Assembly (NCBI RefSeq): GCF_013249015.1
Contig: NZ_JABRPL010000001.1
Coordinates: 978,318 to 1,042,317 of the forward strand
DNA from: Rathayibacter agropyri
Lineage (GTDB): Bacteria > Actinomycetota > Actinomycetes > Actinomycetales > Microbacteriaceae
Length of the DNA stretch: 64,000 nucleotides
Reading direction: 5' to 3'
In this document: positions 33,832-42,938 of the stretch, in pieces
Position numbering within the stretch: position 1 is the stretch's first letter
How the letters are laid out: the number at the start of each line of letters is the position of its first letter
The notes under the pieces: model-generated
The model's database searches: none
Seen by the model: the letters and a program-made list of their open reading frames with translations, nothing else
Told to the model about the DNA's origin: nothing
Made by a program: the position numbers and the translations under genes

Positions 33832-34592
33832 GTGCTCGATCTCGGATTCACTGCAGGCGCTGCGCTCCTCTCAACGGCCCGCGGGCTGCACGATCTGCGG
33901 ATTAGACCGCGGAATCTCGGAGAGCGGTGGACGTTCGGCGGCCCCGACCAGGTGCTGCACTACGCGATCTTTTCGAGTGCGAGGGAAGCGTCTCCGTTCC
34001 TACCCAACGGCCGACTCGGATGTCTCGCGACGCAGAACTTGTTTTTCGCGCCACTGTTCGATCCGTGGTCCGCTCTCTTCGTGGCGATCGTCGGCTTGTT
34101 CACACCGGACGGCATCTGACTGTTCAAGGTCTACAACGTCGCCGGCTTCGCTGCCGTCGGAGCGACGGCATACGTCTTCTTCCGCGCTCTGCGCCTGCGC
34201 CGAGCCACGTCGCCGACGCCGACTCGTCCTAGGCGACGCCGCGCACCCTCGCCTGGCCCACGCTCGCCCTCGGATCACTCCTCGGCCTCATCGCCCTACA
34301 GCTCGGTGTGCTCTCGAACAATCAGGGCGACCGCTACGAGAAGTACTTCCAGGGCCGGATCTCCCAAAGCAATCGGTTAGCTGACGCCTGCGACGACGCA
34401 AGGACCCCCGGCGCATTCGAACGCGAGTACAAAGCCTCCGGCGCCTGTGCGGTCCTCGTCGACACCTTTGCCTACGTCGACCGACCCGACGATTGGAAGA
34501 CGTTCGTCAACGCGATCGCCGACGCCGACCGGCCAGATGTTACGAGCACGGACCAGGACAGGCGGTGGCTGCTTTTCGCCACCGGCTCGTGA
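33832..34592 (+). pseudogene. Remnant of a large multi-membrane protein
   Basis: Fragments of one protein in order. GLHDLRIRPRNLG, FGGPDQVLHYAIF and NLFFAPLFDPWSALFVAIVG lead to an in-frame TGA at 34117-34119, after which LFKVYNVAGFAAVGATAYVF continues in the same frame. Past about 34235 the frame is lost, then SLLGLIALQLGVLSNNQGDR starts in another frame and runs to the stop at 34592, ending with an extracytoplasmic tail. The middle appears deleted. The layout resembles large envelope-glycan membrane proteins, but the family cannot be named with confidence. Confidence 0.65.
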
Positions 34593-34693
34593 AAGCGCAC
34601 TCGCGATTCACGAAGTGCGACTGGTCAAGCACCGGGAGTTCTTACTGTCGCGATTCCGGGTCAAGTGCCGGGCCGGTCCTCGCGGCCCAGCTG

Positions 34694-35452
34694 TTAGCGG
34701 TGCTTCCCGCCGAATCGGATCGCCACGACCAGCAGGAGGTTCTTCAGCAGAGTGTCACCCGGGATCTTCGACGAGCCGATCGTGCGGTCGAGGAAGACGA
34801 TCGGGATCTCCCTCACGCCTTTCGCCTGTCGCAGCGCGCGGAACTTCAGCACAATCTGAAAACCGTAACCCGCCGCCCGGATCGTCTCGATCTGCAGGGT
34901 CCGCAACAGGTCGGCGCTGAAGAGATTGAAGCCCCCGGTCCAGTCAGTGATCCTCGAGCCGAGAAACAAGCGGGTGTAAAGGTTTCCGCCGCCACTCAGC
35001 AGCTTGCGGTCTAGAGTCCAATCCGGCGTTCCCCCACCGGCGATGTAGCGGGAGGCGACCACGAAATCGGCCCCGGCGCGCACCTCGCGCAGGAACGCGT
35101 CGATGTAATCGGGGTCATGCGAGAGGTCAGCGTCCATCTGCAGCAGGTAGTCGTAGCGCCGCTCTGCCTCGAGGAGGTGCTGGAACGCCCAAATGTAGGC
35201 GGCACCGAGCCCCTCCTTTTTCTCGCGCGAGAGCACGAGGACCTCGAACGTGTCGGAGCCGAGCTCCTGCGCCAGCGTCCGCGCCCTGTCGGCCGTGCCA
35301 TCCGGGGAGCTGTCGTCGACCACCGCCACCGTCAGGTGGAAGTCCGGGTTTCTTGACGCGGCGAGCGCGACCCTCGGCAACAGCGTCGCGATGTTCGCGA
35401 CCTCGTTGTAGGTGGGCACGACGACGGCGAGGGAGCGCATAGACGAGGACAT
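34694..35452 (-). CDS. Polyprenol monophosphomannose synthase-like GT2 (DPM1 family)
   Basis: A 252-residue GT2 enzyme that likely transfers mannose (or glucose) from a nucleotide donor to polyprenyl phosphate. LAVVVPTYNEVANIATLLPR, VVDDSSPDGTADRA and the DXD site in LQMDADLSHDPDY match Dpm1/Ppm1. SRYIAGGGTPDWTLDRKLLS and the absence of C-terminal membrane helices fit the soluble mycobacterial type. ATG 35452 is used; ATG 35440 is an alternative. Neither has a good ribosome site. It supplies the donor for mannosyltransferases outside the membrane. Confidence 0.9.
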   Translation of the reverse strand: MSSSMRSLAVVVPTYNEVANIATLLPRVALAASRNPDFHLTVAVVDDSSPDGTADRARTLAQELGSDTFEVLVLSREKKEGLGAAYIWAFQHLLEAERRYDYLLQMDADLSHDPDYIDAFLREVRAGADFVVASRYIAGGGTPDWTLDRKLLSGGGNLYTRLFLGSRITDWTGGFNLFSADLLRTLQIETIRAAGYGFQIVLKFRALRQAKGVREIPIVFLDRTIGSSKIPGDTLLKNLLLVVAIRFGGKHR

Positions 35453-35492
35453 CCGTTCTTCGAGTGCACCGGGGGCCGGTGAGAGCCCTGCG

Positions 35493-35498
35493 AGTATA
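35493..35498 (-). promoter_or_regulatory. TATACT -10 box for the Dpm1-like gene
   Basis: TATACT on the minus strand, 40 bases before ATG 35452. No clear -35. Confidence 0.4.
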
Positions 35499-35720
35499 AC
35501 GATCCGGTGATCGCGCCCCTCCGAGGCAGCCGCGGTAGCGTCATAGTGTCCCGCGGACTCTCTCAGGAACATGCCACTGCCCACACGGCTGCGGGCGGAC
35601 ACCGGGCGGCTAGCATGAGGGCTTGTGCGCGGCGATTCACCCCTTGTCCGTGCGCCCCGGTGGACGACCGTCGGAGCCCGACGGTCGGGATCGACGCCAG
35701 AGGGGGACGGGACACCACAG

Positions 35721-36248
35721 ATGAAGAAACTCCTCGACTCGCAGAAGGTCCGGTTCCTCGTAGCCGGCTGTACCAACACCGCGATCGACTTCCTCATCTT
35801 GAACGCACTCGTACTTCTCCTGCACCTGCCGACGCTTGTCGCGAACGTCTTCTCGGTGCTGGTCGGCATCACGATTTCCTACGCGCTCAACCACTTCTTC
35901 GTGTTCCGCCACCCGGGACGGGTCTCCGTCGCCACCTTCCTCAAGTTCTTCCTCGTGACGGGATTCAGCTCGCTGGTCCTGCAGTCCGTGATCATCTATG
36001 GCTTCGAGGTCTTCTTCGACACCCGCTTCGGCAACTCGCTCCTCTTTCTGCCGAGCTCGGGTCAGAATGCCTTCCTGGCGATCAACATCGCGAAGGCTGT
36101 CGCGGTCCTCGTTGGCCTGGTGTGGAACTTCTGCATGTACAAGTTCGTGGTGTTCCGCCGGCCCGTACACGATGCGATCCCCGCGGTCGAGACAATTTCT
36201 GCCGCCGCTGTGGCCGTCAGCACCGAGCCGGTCGACATCAGCCGCTGA
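35721..36248 (+). CDS. GtrA family membrane protein
   Basis: A 175-residue GtrA protein with four membrane helices: VRFLVAGCTNTAIDFLILNA, then SYALNHFFVFRHPGR as the GtrA loop motif, and WNFCMYKFVVFRR near the end. ATG 35721 is chosen, with GACGGG nine bases upstream. A TAGCAT box at 35611-35616 lies eight bases before an in-frame GTG (35625) that would add 32 residues without similarity to the family; the box may be the promoter with a leader of about 100 bases. Divergent from the Dpm1-like gene, a natural functional partner. Confidence 0.88.
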   Translation: MKKLLDSQKVRFLVAGCTNTAIDFLILNALVLLLHLPTLVANVFSVLVGITISYALNHFFVFRHPGRVSVATFLKFFLVTGFSSLVLQSVIIYGFEVFFDTRFGNSLLFLPSSGQNAFLAINIAKAVAVLVGLVWNFCMYKFVVFRRPVHDAIPAVETISAAAVAVSTEPVDISR

Positions 36249-36325
36249 GGCGCCCACGCCCGGAGTTTCGCTCCCGCCCCGTGCTAGCCTCATCGAGTTC
36301 TTCCGACGGTGCCCCCCGCCCGTCG

Positions 36326-37225
36326 ATGCCGTACTCCCCGGAGGCTCCCATCGCCCGCTCGACGTTGCCCATTGCGGTCGTCGTCGTCACCCACTTCTCG
36401 GGTGAGGTCCTCCGCGCGTGCCTCGAATCGGTTTCAGAGGCGACTGAGCACGATGTGCGGGTCATCGTGGTCGACAACGCGACCACCGACAACTCCGTGC
36501 GCCGCGTTGTCGAGCGGATTCCCGCGGTCGAGTTCCACGAGACAGGCGAGAACCTCGGCTACGGCAAGGCCGTGAATTATGCGGTTGAGCGGCTCGGACG
36601 GGACGTCGAGTGGATCCTCGTCACGAATCCGGACACCGTCTTCCTCCCCGGCTCCATCGACGCGCTCTACAACGCGGCCGTGTCCGACGAGCGGATCGGG
36701 TCGATCGGACCGCGCATCCTCGACTCGGACGGCACGGTTTACCCCTCGGCACGCGCCCTGCCCTCGCTCGGCACCGGCGTCGGGCACGCTCTCCTGGCGC
36801 ACGTCTGGCCGAGCAATCCGTGGTCGGCACGGTACCGTCGCTCCCGCTCGGTCGAGACGCTCGAGCAGGGGCGCCTTGAGGCGGGCTGGCTCTCTGGTGC
36901 CTGCGTCATGGTGCGGCGCACGGCGTTCGACGAGGTCGGCGGATTCGACGAGCGGTACTTCATGTACTTCGAGGACGTCCAGCTCGGCGACTCCCTCGGG
37001 CAGCGGGGCTGGACGAACGTCTACCTCGCCGATGCGGTCGTGTCGCACCTCGGCGGCCACTCGACGCGCCTCGCCTCGGCACGGATGCTCGCCGTGCACC
37101 ACCGCAGCGCCTACCTTTACCTCGCACAGAAGTACGACGCCTGGTACCAGGCGCCCGTGCGGGCCGCGGTGCGCGTCGGCCTCGGCGCCCGCGTCGCCCT
37201 GATGAGCCTGCGCCCGAACCGCTGA
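36326..37225 (+). CDS. Family 2 rhamnosyltransferase-like glycosyltransferase (WbbL-like)
   Basis: A 299-residue GT2 enzyme. VVVVTHFSGEVLRACLES, VIVVDNATTDNS and TNPDTVFLPGSIDAL (DXD-type site) lead to RTAFDEVGGFDERYFMYFED, typical of WbbL-type rhamnosyltransferases, which attach rhamnose to GlcNAc-PP-decaprenol in mycobacteria (Rv3265c, beside rmlD). The adjacent rfbC and rfbD genes make the dTDP-rhamnose donor. ATG 36326; a TAGCCT sequence at about 36284 may be its -10. Convergent with rfbC across a hairpin. Confidence 0.88.
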   Translation: MPYSPEAPIARSTLPIAVVVVTHFSGEVLRACLESVSEATEHDVRVIVVDNATTDNSVRRVVERIPAVEFHETGENLGYGKAVNYAVERLGRDVEWILVTNPDTVFLPGSIDALYNAAVSDERIGSIGPRILDSDGTVYPSARALPSLGTGVGHALLAHVWPSNPWSARYRRSRSVETLEQGRLEAGWLSGACVMVRRTAFDEVGGFDERYFMYFEDVQLGDSLGQRGWTNVYLADAVVSHLGGHSTRLASARMLAVHHRSAYLYLAQKYDAWYQAPVRAAVRVGLGARVALMSLRPNR

Positions 37226-37235
37226 CGTCCGATCG

Positions 37236-37263
37236 CTGATCGCGCTGAACAGCGAGCGATCAG
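37236..37263. terminator. Terminator between the rhamnosyltransferase and rfbC
   Basis: CTGATCGC-GCT / AGC-GAGCGATCAG stem with a two-base bulge and a GAAC loop. It lies in the 40-base convergent gap and can serve both strands. Confidence 0.6.
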
Positions 37264-37265
37264 CC

Positions 37266-37874
37266 TTACGACGAGGAGTCGAGCGTCGTGTAGAAAGCGC
37301 GCGCGGCAGCCCAGGTCGGCAGGATGCCCTGCACCTCAGCTTCGGCGAGCGTCGGCGCCTCGGTGTCTTTCGGCGAAAGCAGAAGTTCGCCCGCCTCGGG
37401 CGGGAAGCGCAGACCGATCTGCTCGTCGAGCGGGTCGATACCCTTCTCGCGCTCCGGGTTGAAGGTGGAGTTGACCAGGTAGGAGACGACGGCGTTCTCA
37501 GTCAATGCGACGAAAGCATGCGCCAGCCCTTCGGCAATGTAGACGGAGCGACGGTCGACGTCATCGAGCAGGATCGACTCCCAGCGACCGAACGTCGGCG
37601 AGCCGACCCGCACGTCGATCACGTAATCGAGCACGGCACCCGAGAAACACGAGACGTACTTCGCCTGCGATGGCGGCAGCTGCGCGAAGTGGATGCCGCG
37701 CACCGTCCCACGGCGCGAGACCGAGGTGTTGCCCTGCCGAAGAGACAGCGGATGTCCGACCTTCTCGGCGAGGTGATCAAAACGGTAAAACTCGTAGAAG
37801 ACCCCCCGCTCATCAGGGAACTGGCGCGGAGTGACTTCGTAGACGTCGGGGATGTCGAGCTCGCGGATCTGCAC
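37266..37874 (-). CDS. rfbC: dTDP-4-dehydrorhamnose 3,5-epimerase
   Basis: Cupin-fold epimerase of the rhamnose pathway, 202 residues. RQGNTSVSRRGTVRGIHF carries the catalytic His (RGIH); KYVSCFSGAVLDYVIDVRVG and GLAHAFVAL follow. It converts dTDP-4-keto-6-deoxyglucose to the L-lyxo keto sugar for RfbD. GTG 37874 is chosen because homologues begin with the MQIRELDIPDVY type and a TACACT box sits seven bases upstream; GTG 37922 would add 16 unrelated residues. Divergent from rfbD. Confidence 0.93.
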   Translation of the reverse strand: MQIRELDIPDVYEVTPRQFPDERGVFYEFYRFDHLAEKVGHPLSLRQGNTSVSRRGTVRGIHFAQLPPSQAKYVSCFSGAVLDYVIDVRVGSPTFGRWESILLDDVDRRSVYIAEGLAHAFVALTENAVVSYLVNSTFNPEREKGIDPLDEQIGLRFPPEAGELLLSPKDTEAPTLAEAEVQGILPTWAAARAFYTTLDSSS

Positions 37875-37881
37875 GAACGTC

Positions 37882-37887
37882 AGTGTA
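37882..37887 (-). promoter_or_regulatory. -10 box for rfbC (leaderless)
   Basis: TACACT on the minus strand, seven bases before GTG 37874. Confidence 0.5.
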
Positions 37888-37979
37888 ATGGCGGGGTGTT
37901 CCGGCGGCGCCACTGTCAGCACCGCGCGCCACCGGCGCCGCAGCCGGTGCGCCGCCGGTCAGGCGTCGGAGTGCTCGGG

Positions 37980-37985
37980 CATGAT
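37980..37985 (+). promoter_or_regulatory. -10 box for rfbD (leaderless)
   Basis: CATGAT (one mismatch to TATGAT), six bases before GTG 37992. Confidence 0.4.
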
Positions 37986-37991
37986 GAGAAG

Positions 37992-38837
37992 GTGACCTTC
38001 CTCATCACGGGCGCCTCCGGCATGCTCGGCACCGACCTCCGCGCCGTCCTCGGCTCCCGCCCCAGCACCGCCCTCGGGCGCAACGACCTCGACGTCACCA
38101 ACCTCGACGCGGTACGCGCCGCCGTGGCCGGCCATGACGCGGTGGTCAATTGCGCCGCGTACACCCGGGTCGACGACGCGGAGTCCGACGAGGAGGAGGC
38201 GTACCGGGTGAACGCAATCGGCGCACACAACCTCGCGCTCGCGACCGCCGAGACCGGTGCAGCACTCGTTCAGATCTCGACCGACTACGTCTTCGATGGC
38301 TCCGCCTCGAACCCATACGCGGAGGAGCACCCGCGCGGTCCAATTTCGGCCTACGGCCGCACCAAGGCCGAGGGTGAGCGGCTCGTGCTCGCCGCAAACC
38401 CGGAGCGCGGCTACGTCGTCCGCACCGCGTGGCTCTACGGCGAGCACGGCGGCAACTTCGCCAAGACGATGGTGCGCCTCGCGAGTTCTCACGAGACCCT
38501 CACGGTCGTCGATGACCAGCGCGGGCAGCCGACCTGGACTGCCGATCTCGCCGAGCGCCTGGTCGAGCTGATCGACTCCGGTGCGCCGGCAGGCGTCTAC
38601 CACGGCACGAACTCCGGCGAAACGACCTGGCTCGGCTTCGCCCGCGCCGTCTTTGCTAAAGCTGGCCTCGACCCCCAGCGCCTCCGCCCCACCGACAGCG
38701 GCTCCTTCATCCGCCCCGCACCGCGACCCGCCTACTCGGTGCTCGGACATGACGGCTGGAGCCGGGCGGGTCTTTCTCCGATGCGCTCGTGGGAGGACGC
38801 CCTCGCGGCCGCTCCACTCCAGGCGGTCACTCCGTGA
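37992..38837 (+). CDS. rfbD: dTDP-4-dehydrorhamnose reductase
   Basis: Last enzyme of dTDP-L-rhamnose synthesis, 281 residues. FLITGASGMLGTDL binds NADPH; NCAAYTRVDDAE and STDYVFDG are RmlD motifs; the catalytic Tyr/Lys lie in SAYGRTKAEGE; RTAWLYGEHGGNF is also typical. GTG 37992 is used. The frame stays open upstream but resembles nothing there. The stop overlaps the next glycosyltransferase gene by four bases. rfbA and rfbB are not in the window. Confidence 0.95.
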   Translation: MTFLITGASGMLGTDLRAVLGSRPSTALGRNDLDVTNLDAVRAAVAGHDAVVNCAAYTRVDDAESDEEEAYRVNAIGAHNLALATAETGAALVQISTDYVFDGSASNPYAEEHPRGPISAYGRTKAEGERLVLAANPERGYVVRTAWLYGEHGGNFAKTMVRLASSHETLTVVDDQRGQPTWTADLAERLVELIDSGAPAGVYHGTNSGETTWLGFARAVFAKAGLDPQRLRPTDSGSFIRPAPRPAYSVLGHDGWSRAGLSPMRSWEDALAAAPLQAVTP

Positions 38838-39970
38838 CCACAACCCTCCGAGTCATCGTCGATCAGATGCTCGCCCGGGTTCCCGGCGGCATCGGCCGCT
38901 ACACCGAAGAACTTACCCGCGAGCTGATCGCTACAGCGCCGCGCGACTGCGAGGTCGAGGCCGTTGTGTCCGCGCATCCGCCCGAGAAAGAGGAGGAGCT
39001 GCGACTGCGCCTGCCGGGTCTGGCCCGCATCCACCGGCTCCCCCTCGGACGGCGTGAGCTTTCGCGGGCATGGCAGTACGGCATTGGGATCCCGGCCGGC
39101 GGCGGCATGATGCACGCGCCGAGCCTCTTTGCGCCGGTGCGTGCTCACGACGGCAGCGAGGGCGAGCAGATCGCGGTGACCATCCACGACACGGTGCCGT
39201 GGACGCATCCCGAGACATTGACTCCGCACGGGGCGAAGTGGCACCGCGCGATGGCGAAGCGGGCGCGCAAGCATGCCGATGCGGTCGTCGTCCCGACCCA
39301 CGCCGTCGCCCAGCAGCTCTCGGAGCTCATGGACTTCGGCGACCGCCTCCGGGTCATCGGCGGCGCGGTCGGCTCTGGGCTCGTACTCCCCGAGGACGCC
39401 GACGAACGCGCCGAGACCCTCGGGCTGGCGCCCGAGTACGTCCTCAGCGTCGGCACTTTGGAGCCGCGAAAGGGCCTCGTGTCACTCATCGCAGCGTTCG
39501 GCGGGGCCTCGGCTCCCGCGGTCCCCCTGCTCCTGGTCGGGCCGACGGGGTGGGGTGATCTCGACATCGCCTCCGTCGCTGATGAGCAGGGCCTGGATGA
39601 GTCGCGGGTGCGCGCCCTTGGAGTACTCAGCGACGCCGATCTCGCGGTCGTCCTCTCGCGCGCCACGCTCTTCGTCTACCCGAGCATCGCCGAGGGCTTC
39701 GGGCTGCCGGTGCTCGAAGCCATGCACTTCGGGGTGCCGGTCGTGCACTCGGACGATCCAGCGCTGATGGAGGTGGCCGCGGACGCGGGCGTCGCCGTGG
39801 AACGCGGAGACGCAAAGGACTACCCGGAGCGCCTCGCCCTGGCGATGAGCAGCGTGCTCGCCGACACCGGGCTGCGTGAGCGAATGTCGGTGGCGGGCCG
39901 TGACCGCTCCCGCGCCTTCAGCTGGCGCGACTCCGCTGAGCGCGTCTGGGCACTGCACGCCGACCTCTGA
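38834..39970 (+). CDS. GT4-type glycosyltransferase coupled to rfbD
   Basis: A 378-residue GT-B enzyme. VPGGIGRYTEELTREL is the acceptor-side glycine loop; VTIHDTVPWTHPE, VGTLEPRKGLVSLIAAF and the EX7E motif in AEGFGLPVLEAM follow. GTG 38834 overlaps the rfbD stop (GTGA), which suggests that it uses dTDP-rhamnose or acts in the same glycan (inference; GT4 enzymes more often use GDP-mannose). A long inverted repeat ends the operon. Confidence 0.9.
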   Translation: MTTTLRVIVDQMLARVPGGIGRYTEELTRELIATAPRDCEVEAVVSAHPPEKEEELRLRLPGLARIHRLPLGRRELSRAWQYGIGIPAGGGMMHAPSLFAPVRAHDGSEGEQIAVTIHDTVPWTHPETLTPHGAKWHRAMAKRARKHADAVVVPTHAVAQQLSELMDFGDRLRVIGGAVGSGLVLPEDADERAETLGLAPEYVLSVGTLEPRKGLVSLIAAFGGASAPAVPLLLVGPTGWGDLDIASVADEQGLDESRVRALGVLSDADLAVVLSRATLFVYPSIAEGFGLPVLEAMHFGVPVVHSDDPALMEVAADAGVAVERGDAKDYPERLALAMSSVLADTGLRERMSVAGRDRSRAFSWRDSAERVWALHADL

Positions 39971-39992
39971 GCCGCGCCCGACTTCCTGGGCC

Positions 39993-40045
39993 GCCGAGAC
40001 ACCGCCGCGCCCGCCAATACACCGCCGTAGGCGCGGCGTCTCGGC
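39993..40045. terminator. Long inverted repeat between convergent genes
   Basis: GCCGAGAC-acc-GCCGCGCC pairs with GGCGCGGC-GTCTCGGC, about 16 bp with a three-base bulge and an 18-base loop. Confidence 0.65.
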
Positions 40046-40069
40046 AATGCGGCGGTGGTTCGCGGCCCG

Positions 40070-40693
40070 TCACGTCCCCGGACGAGGTGTAGCGGAAACC
40101 GACGGCACCGGCCCATCCGACGGCGGAGGCTTCCACTTCCGATCCTCCTGCGACATCGAAGGCTCATCACCCGGCTGCACCTCCCCCTCCGCCAAGCGAC
40201 GCTGATAAGAACGATTCAACTCGTCCGAGTCACCCGGCTCACACCGCGACACCGCACCAAGGGAGTACCTGCCATCCCACGACGACGATGTGTCGAAACT
40301 CGCGCGCAGCACCGGGCCACCCTCACCATAAACGGTAGGCCACGGCGTTGAATCGGTCACTCGCACGCTCATGCCCAGCGACCGCCAATACTCCGCCACC
40401 CGCTGCGCATCCCCACTAAAATCTGAATTCGGGAACGCCCAATAGTTGTAGACGAACCTCGCTCCTTTCTGACCCCAATCCAGTTCGCACACACTTGCCC
40501 GCGGCGCACCCTCCCGCGTCGACCAGCCCTCAGCAGGCACCGCTGCCGCCGAAGCACGCACGAACTCGACCACCCCCCGCCGGTTGTCTTCCGGCGCAAC
40601 GGACGCTCCTTCACTGCACGAGGACATAAGCACCGCCGCAACAGTCACCACGATCACCGACAGCCATCGCCGTCGCTGCCATGGCTCAGCCAT
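40070..40693 (-). CDS. Putative lipoprotein next to the DUF1023 hydrolase
   Basis: I do not recognise a family. It has 207 residues with a basic N-terminus (EPWQRRRW), a hydrophobic core and a lipobox-like LMSSC with Cys26, so it is probably a lipoprotein anchored on the outside. The mature part is acidic with several Trp/Tyr, and the C-terminal 40 residues are Pro/Ser-rich. ATG 40693 overlaps the hydrolase stop by eight bases; an upstream in-frame start would add seven residues inside that gene. Coupling to the hydrolase suggests a partner or immunity role (inference). Confidence 0.72.
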   Translation of the reverse strand: MAEPWQRRRWLSVIVVTVAAVLMSSCSEGASVAPEDNRRGVVEFVRASAAAVPAEGWSTREGAPRASVCELDWGQKGARFVYNYWAFPNSDFSGDAQRVAEYWRSLGMSVRVTDSTPWPTVYGEGGPVLRASFDTSSSWDGRYSLGAVSRCEPGDSDELNRSYQRRLAEGEVQPGDEPSMSQEDRKWKPPPSDGPVPSVSATPRPGT

Positions 40694-42755
40694 GAGCAGG
40701 AGCCTCCGGCGCACGCTGAGGGACCGGACGCGGAAGTGTCTCCCGGAACGGGGTAGGCGGAGTCAACCTCTCATCCTCCCCACCCAGCGCCCTCGACACA
40801 TTGAGAGCAGACTCCGTGCGTGGGTCGAGATACCCCCGATCGTCCGTCGAATCACCGGCCACCGCATCGTGCTTCGACACCGGAAGTCCCGCATCACCCC
40901 CCGTCTCCACACCGAAAACGTGGGCTCCAAAGGCAGGATCAGCCGGATTCACACCGTGCCACGGACTAAACTCCCGCCCTATCCACGAAGCCTCATCACC
41001 CGGACCAGGATCGCCCCACGTCCGGTCGGACGCCTGACCGACATAAACCTTGTCAGCATGCAACTGGTCCGCCGACGTGATCCAATTCGGCAGCCCCGCA
41101 GAGCCGAGCGTGACAAACGTGTCAACGTGAACTCCCGGATCGGTCATCGTGATCGCCGCCGCCGTGCTCCCAAAGGAGTGCGCGATAACCCCAAGGTGCG
41201 GTGGTCTCACACGCCGCACGACATCAAGCCCCTTCAACGCCGACGCGAGCGCAGCACCGCCAGCCTCAGCGTCCGCGATACCCAAAACACTGAGATCAAG
41301 AACCGGCGGCGACGGTATCGGAGGTGTTTTATAGCCAATCCACGCCACGACGGCGCTATCCTCGCCGCGGAGCGACTGTATCGTCTGTGCTCCGTCCGCC
41401 CAAGTCCGCATATCCTTCGTCGTCGTGCCCATCCCCGGGACCGTGAACGAGACGTCCGAGGCGGTGTCCAGGTCGCCGATCGAGACTGCCGCCAGCGGCG
41501 GCTGATCCGCGGTCAGTGAGATCAAGAACCGCGGTGAATCCTTCTGCGCCGCTCCGGGAGTCGCGTCGATCGCCTCGAGGCACGTCTGGCGCTCCTTCAT
41601 CGGCTGGAGCTTCGCCTCGAGCGCCGCGACCACGGCGAGATTCGCGGTGACGGCCGCGGCGACCGATGCTACGGCTAGCATGCGCTCGGTCTCCTCAATC
41701 TCCTTCGCCGTAGCGTCGAGGTCTCGCTGTAGACCTATCCTGTTCGCTCGGTCCCGTGCCCCGTAGGGCAGCCCCTCGAGATTGCCGAGCAATGTCGGGA
41801 GGGTGGAGAGGAGGAGTTTCTGTCGATCGGAGAAGCCTGCTGAGGCGTCGCCCGGAGCGAGGCCAGCCCACCAGGTGGACACTGTTGCGGGACTGATCCG
41901 CCCGACGCGAGCGGCGAGGTCCGGCGACGCCGCGAATAACGCGGTCAGTTCGTCAGCGGGGAGATCTGACAGCGCCCGGAGCAGTCGACGCTCGTCCATC
42001 GGGGCGAGTGGCGGCGCGACCACATCCAGGGCACGGACCGAGAGCGACCCGCCGCCCGCAGCCTCGAACGCGTTCGCAATCTGCTCGATCCATGCCGCGT
42101 CGGCGCGTTCCTCCTGCACCAGGTACTCGAATCCGCTGAGGAACGTCGAGGATCCCGTCTGGACCCAGCCGCAGGACGACGTGAAGTTGACCCAGTGGGA
42201 GCGCAGCCGAGCGAGAGCATCGTCGAGGGCGGGCGCCACGGCGTTGGCCTGCGTCACGAAGACACGAAGATTCTCGGGATCGGCCGAACTCACACCGGCC
42301 TGACCCCCTCGGCTCCCCCGAAGGCGCGGCACCGGAGTGAACGCGACCGAGACCTCCGGCGTCGCAAACGGGACATCGGAGGGCATCCGATCGACGATGA
42401 CGTCCTCTACCATCGGGACGCCTACAGCAGCGCTCTGCCGACGCCGCTCATCCCGCGCATCCTCGCGCACCTGCCACGCCGCCAATTCCTGCAACCGTTC
42501 GAGTTCACGTCGCGCCTGATGCGCCGCGATCTCGACATCGTCGGCGAGACGCCCAAGCGCGCGCATCAGCACGCCGTAGTCCGCGCTGTCCGAGCGGCAG
42601 TTCTCCTCGAACACTCGCCCGTACGGCCCCCGGAACTCCCTCAGAGCGCTGCCGATGGCGACATCAAGCAGGCGCCGCTGTGTCTGGACGGCGGAGAGGA
42701 CCGCCTCCGCGGTGCACGCTAGCCGACGTGCACTCTCCTGGTCGAATTGCAGCAT
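40686..42755 (-). CDS. WXG100-like N-terminus fused to a DUF1023 alpha/beta hydrolase
   Basis: A 689-residue protein. Residues 1-95 form a helical hairpin like WXG100 proteins, with EFRGPYG at 40-46, Phe41-Arg42-Gly43 standing where WXG100 proteins have Trp-X-Gly. A second helical region extends to about 400. The hydrolase domain carries the nucleophile Ser527 in AHSFG and the DUF1023-type blocks FTVPGMGTTT and VAWIGYKTPP. ATG 42755 has GAAGGG eight bases upstream. The design fits a type VII-secreted esterase/lipase or toxin, but no secretion genes are nearby. Its stop overlaps the lipoprotein gene. Confidence 0.82.
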   Translation of the reverse strand: MLQFDQESARRLACTAEAVLSAVQTQRRLLDVAIGSALREFRGPYGRVFEENCRSDSADYGVLMRALGRLADDVEIAAHQARRELERLQELAAWQVREDARDERRRQSAAVGVPMVEDVIVDRMPSDVPFATPEVSVAFTPVPRLRGSRGGQAGVSSADPENLRVFVTQANAVAPALDDALARLRSHWVNFTSSCGWVQTGSSTFLSGFEYLVQEERADAAWIEQIANAFEAAGGGSLSVRALDVVAPPLAPMDERRLLRALSDLPADELTALFAASPDLAARVGRISPATVSTWWAGLAPGDASAGFSDRQKLLLSTLPTLLGNLEGLPYGARDRANRIGLQRDLDATAKEIEETERMLAVASVAAAVTANLAVVAALEAKLQPMKERQTCLEAIDATPGAAQKDSPRFLISLTADQPPLAAVSIGDLDTASDVSFTVPGMGTTTKDMRTWADGAQTIQSLRGEDSAVVAWIGYKTPPIPSPPVLDLSVLGIADAEAGGAALASALKGLDVVRRVRPPHLGVIAHSFGSTAAAITMTDPGVHVDTFVTLGSAGLPNWITSADQLHADKVYVGQASDRTWGDPGPGDEASWIGREFSPWHGVNPADPAFGAHVFGVETGGDAGLPVSKHDAVAGDSTDDRGYLDPRTESALNVSRALGGEDERLTPPTPFRETLPRPVPQRAPEAPAHG

Positions 42756-42938
42756 GGTCCGCACCCTTCCCCGAGCAGATAGATGCTCAGGTTAGGCCAT
42801 CGGCGAGGAGACCCGTCTTTTCGCGCCACGGATCGCGCAGTTGCCGCCACTGAGGCGCCGAGACCTCGCCGAGATGCCGGTACAAAAGCAGCAGCCCGGC
42901 GAAACAGCCGTATCTGGGCGGCACCACCACCAGAGCGC

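Noticed and set aside
40686-42755. Intact polymorphic toxin system with immunity gene
   Set aside because: No toxin domain known to me besides the Ser hydrolase and no secretion genes here; kept as a hypothesis only.
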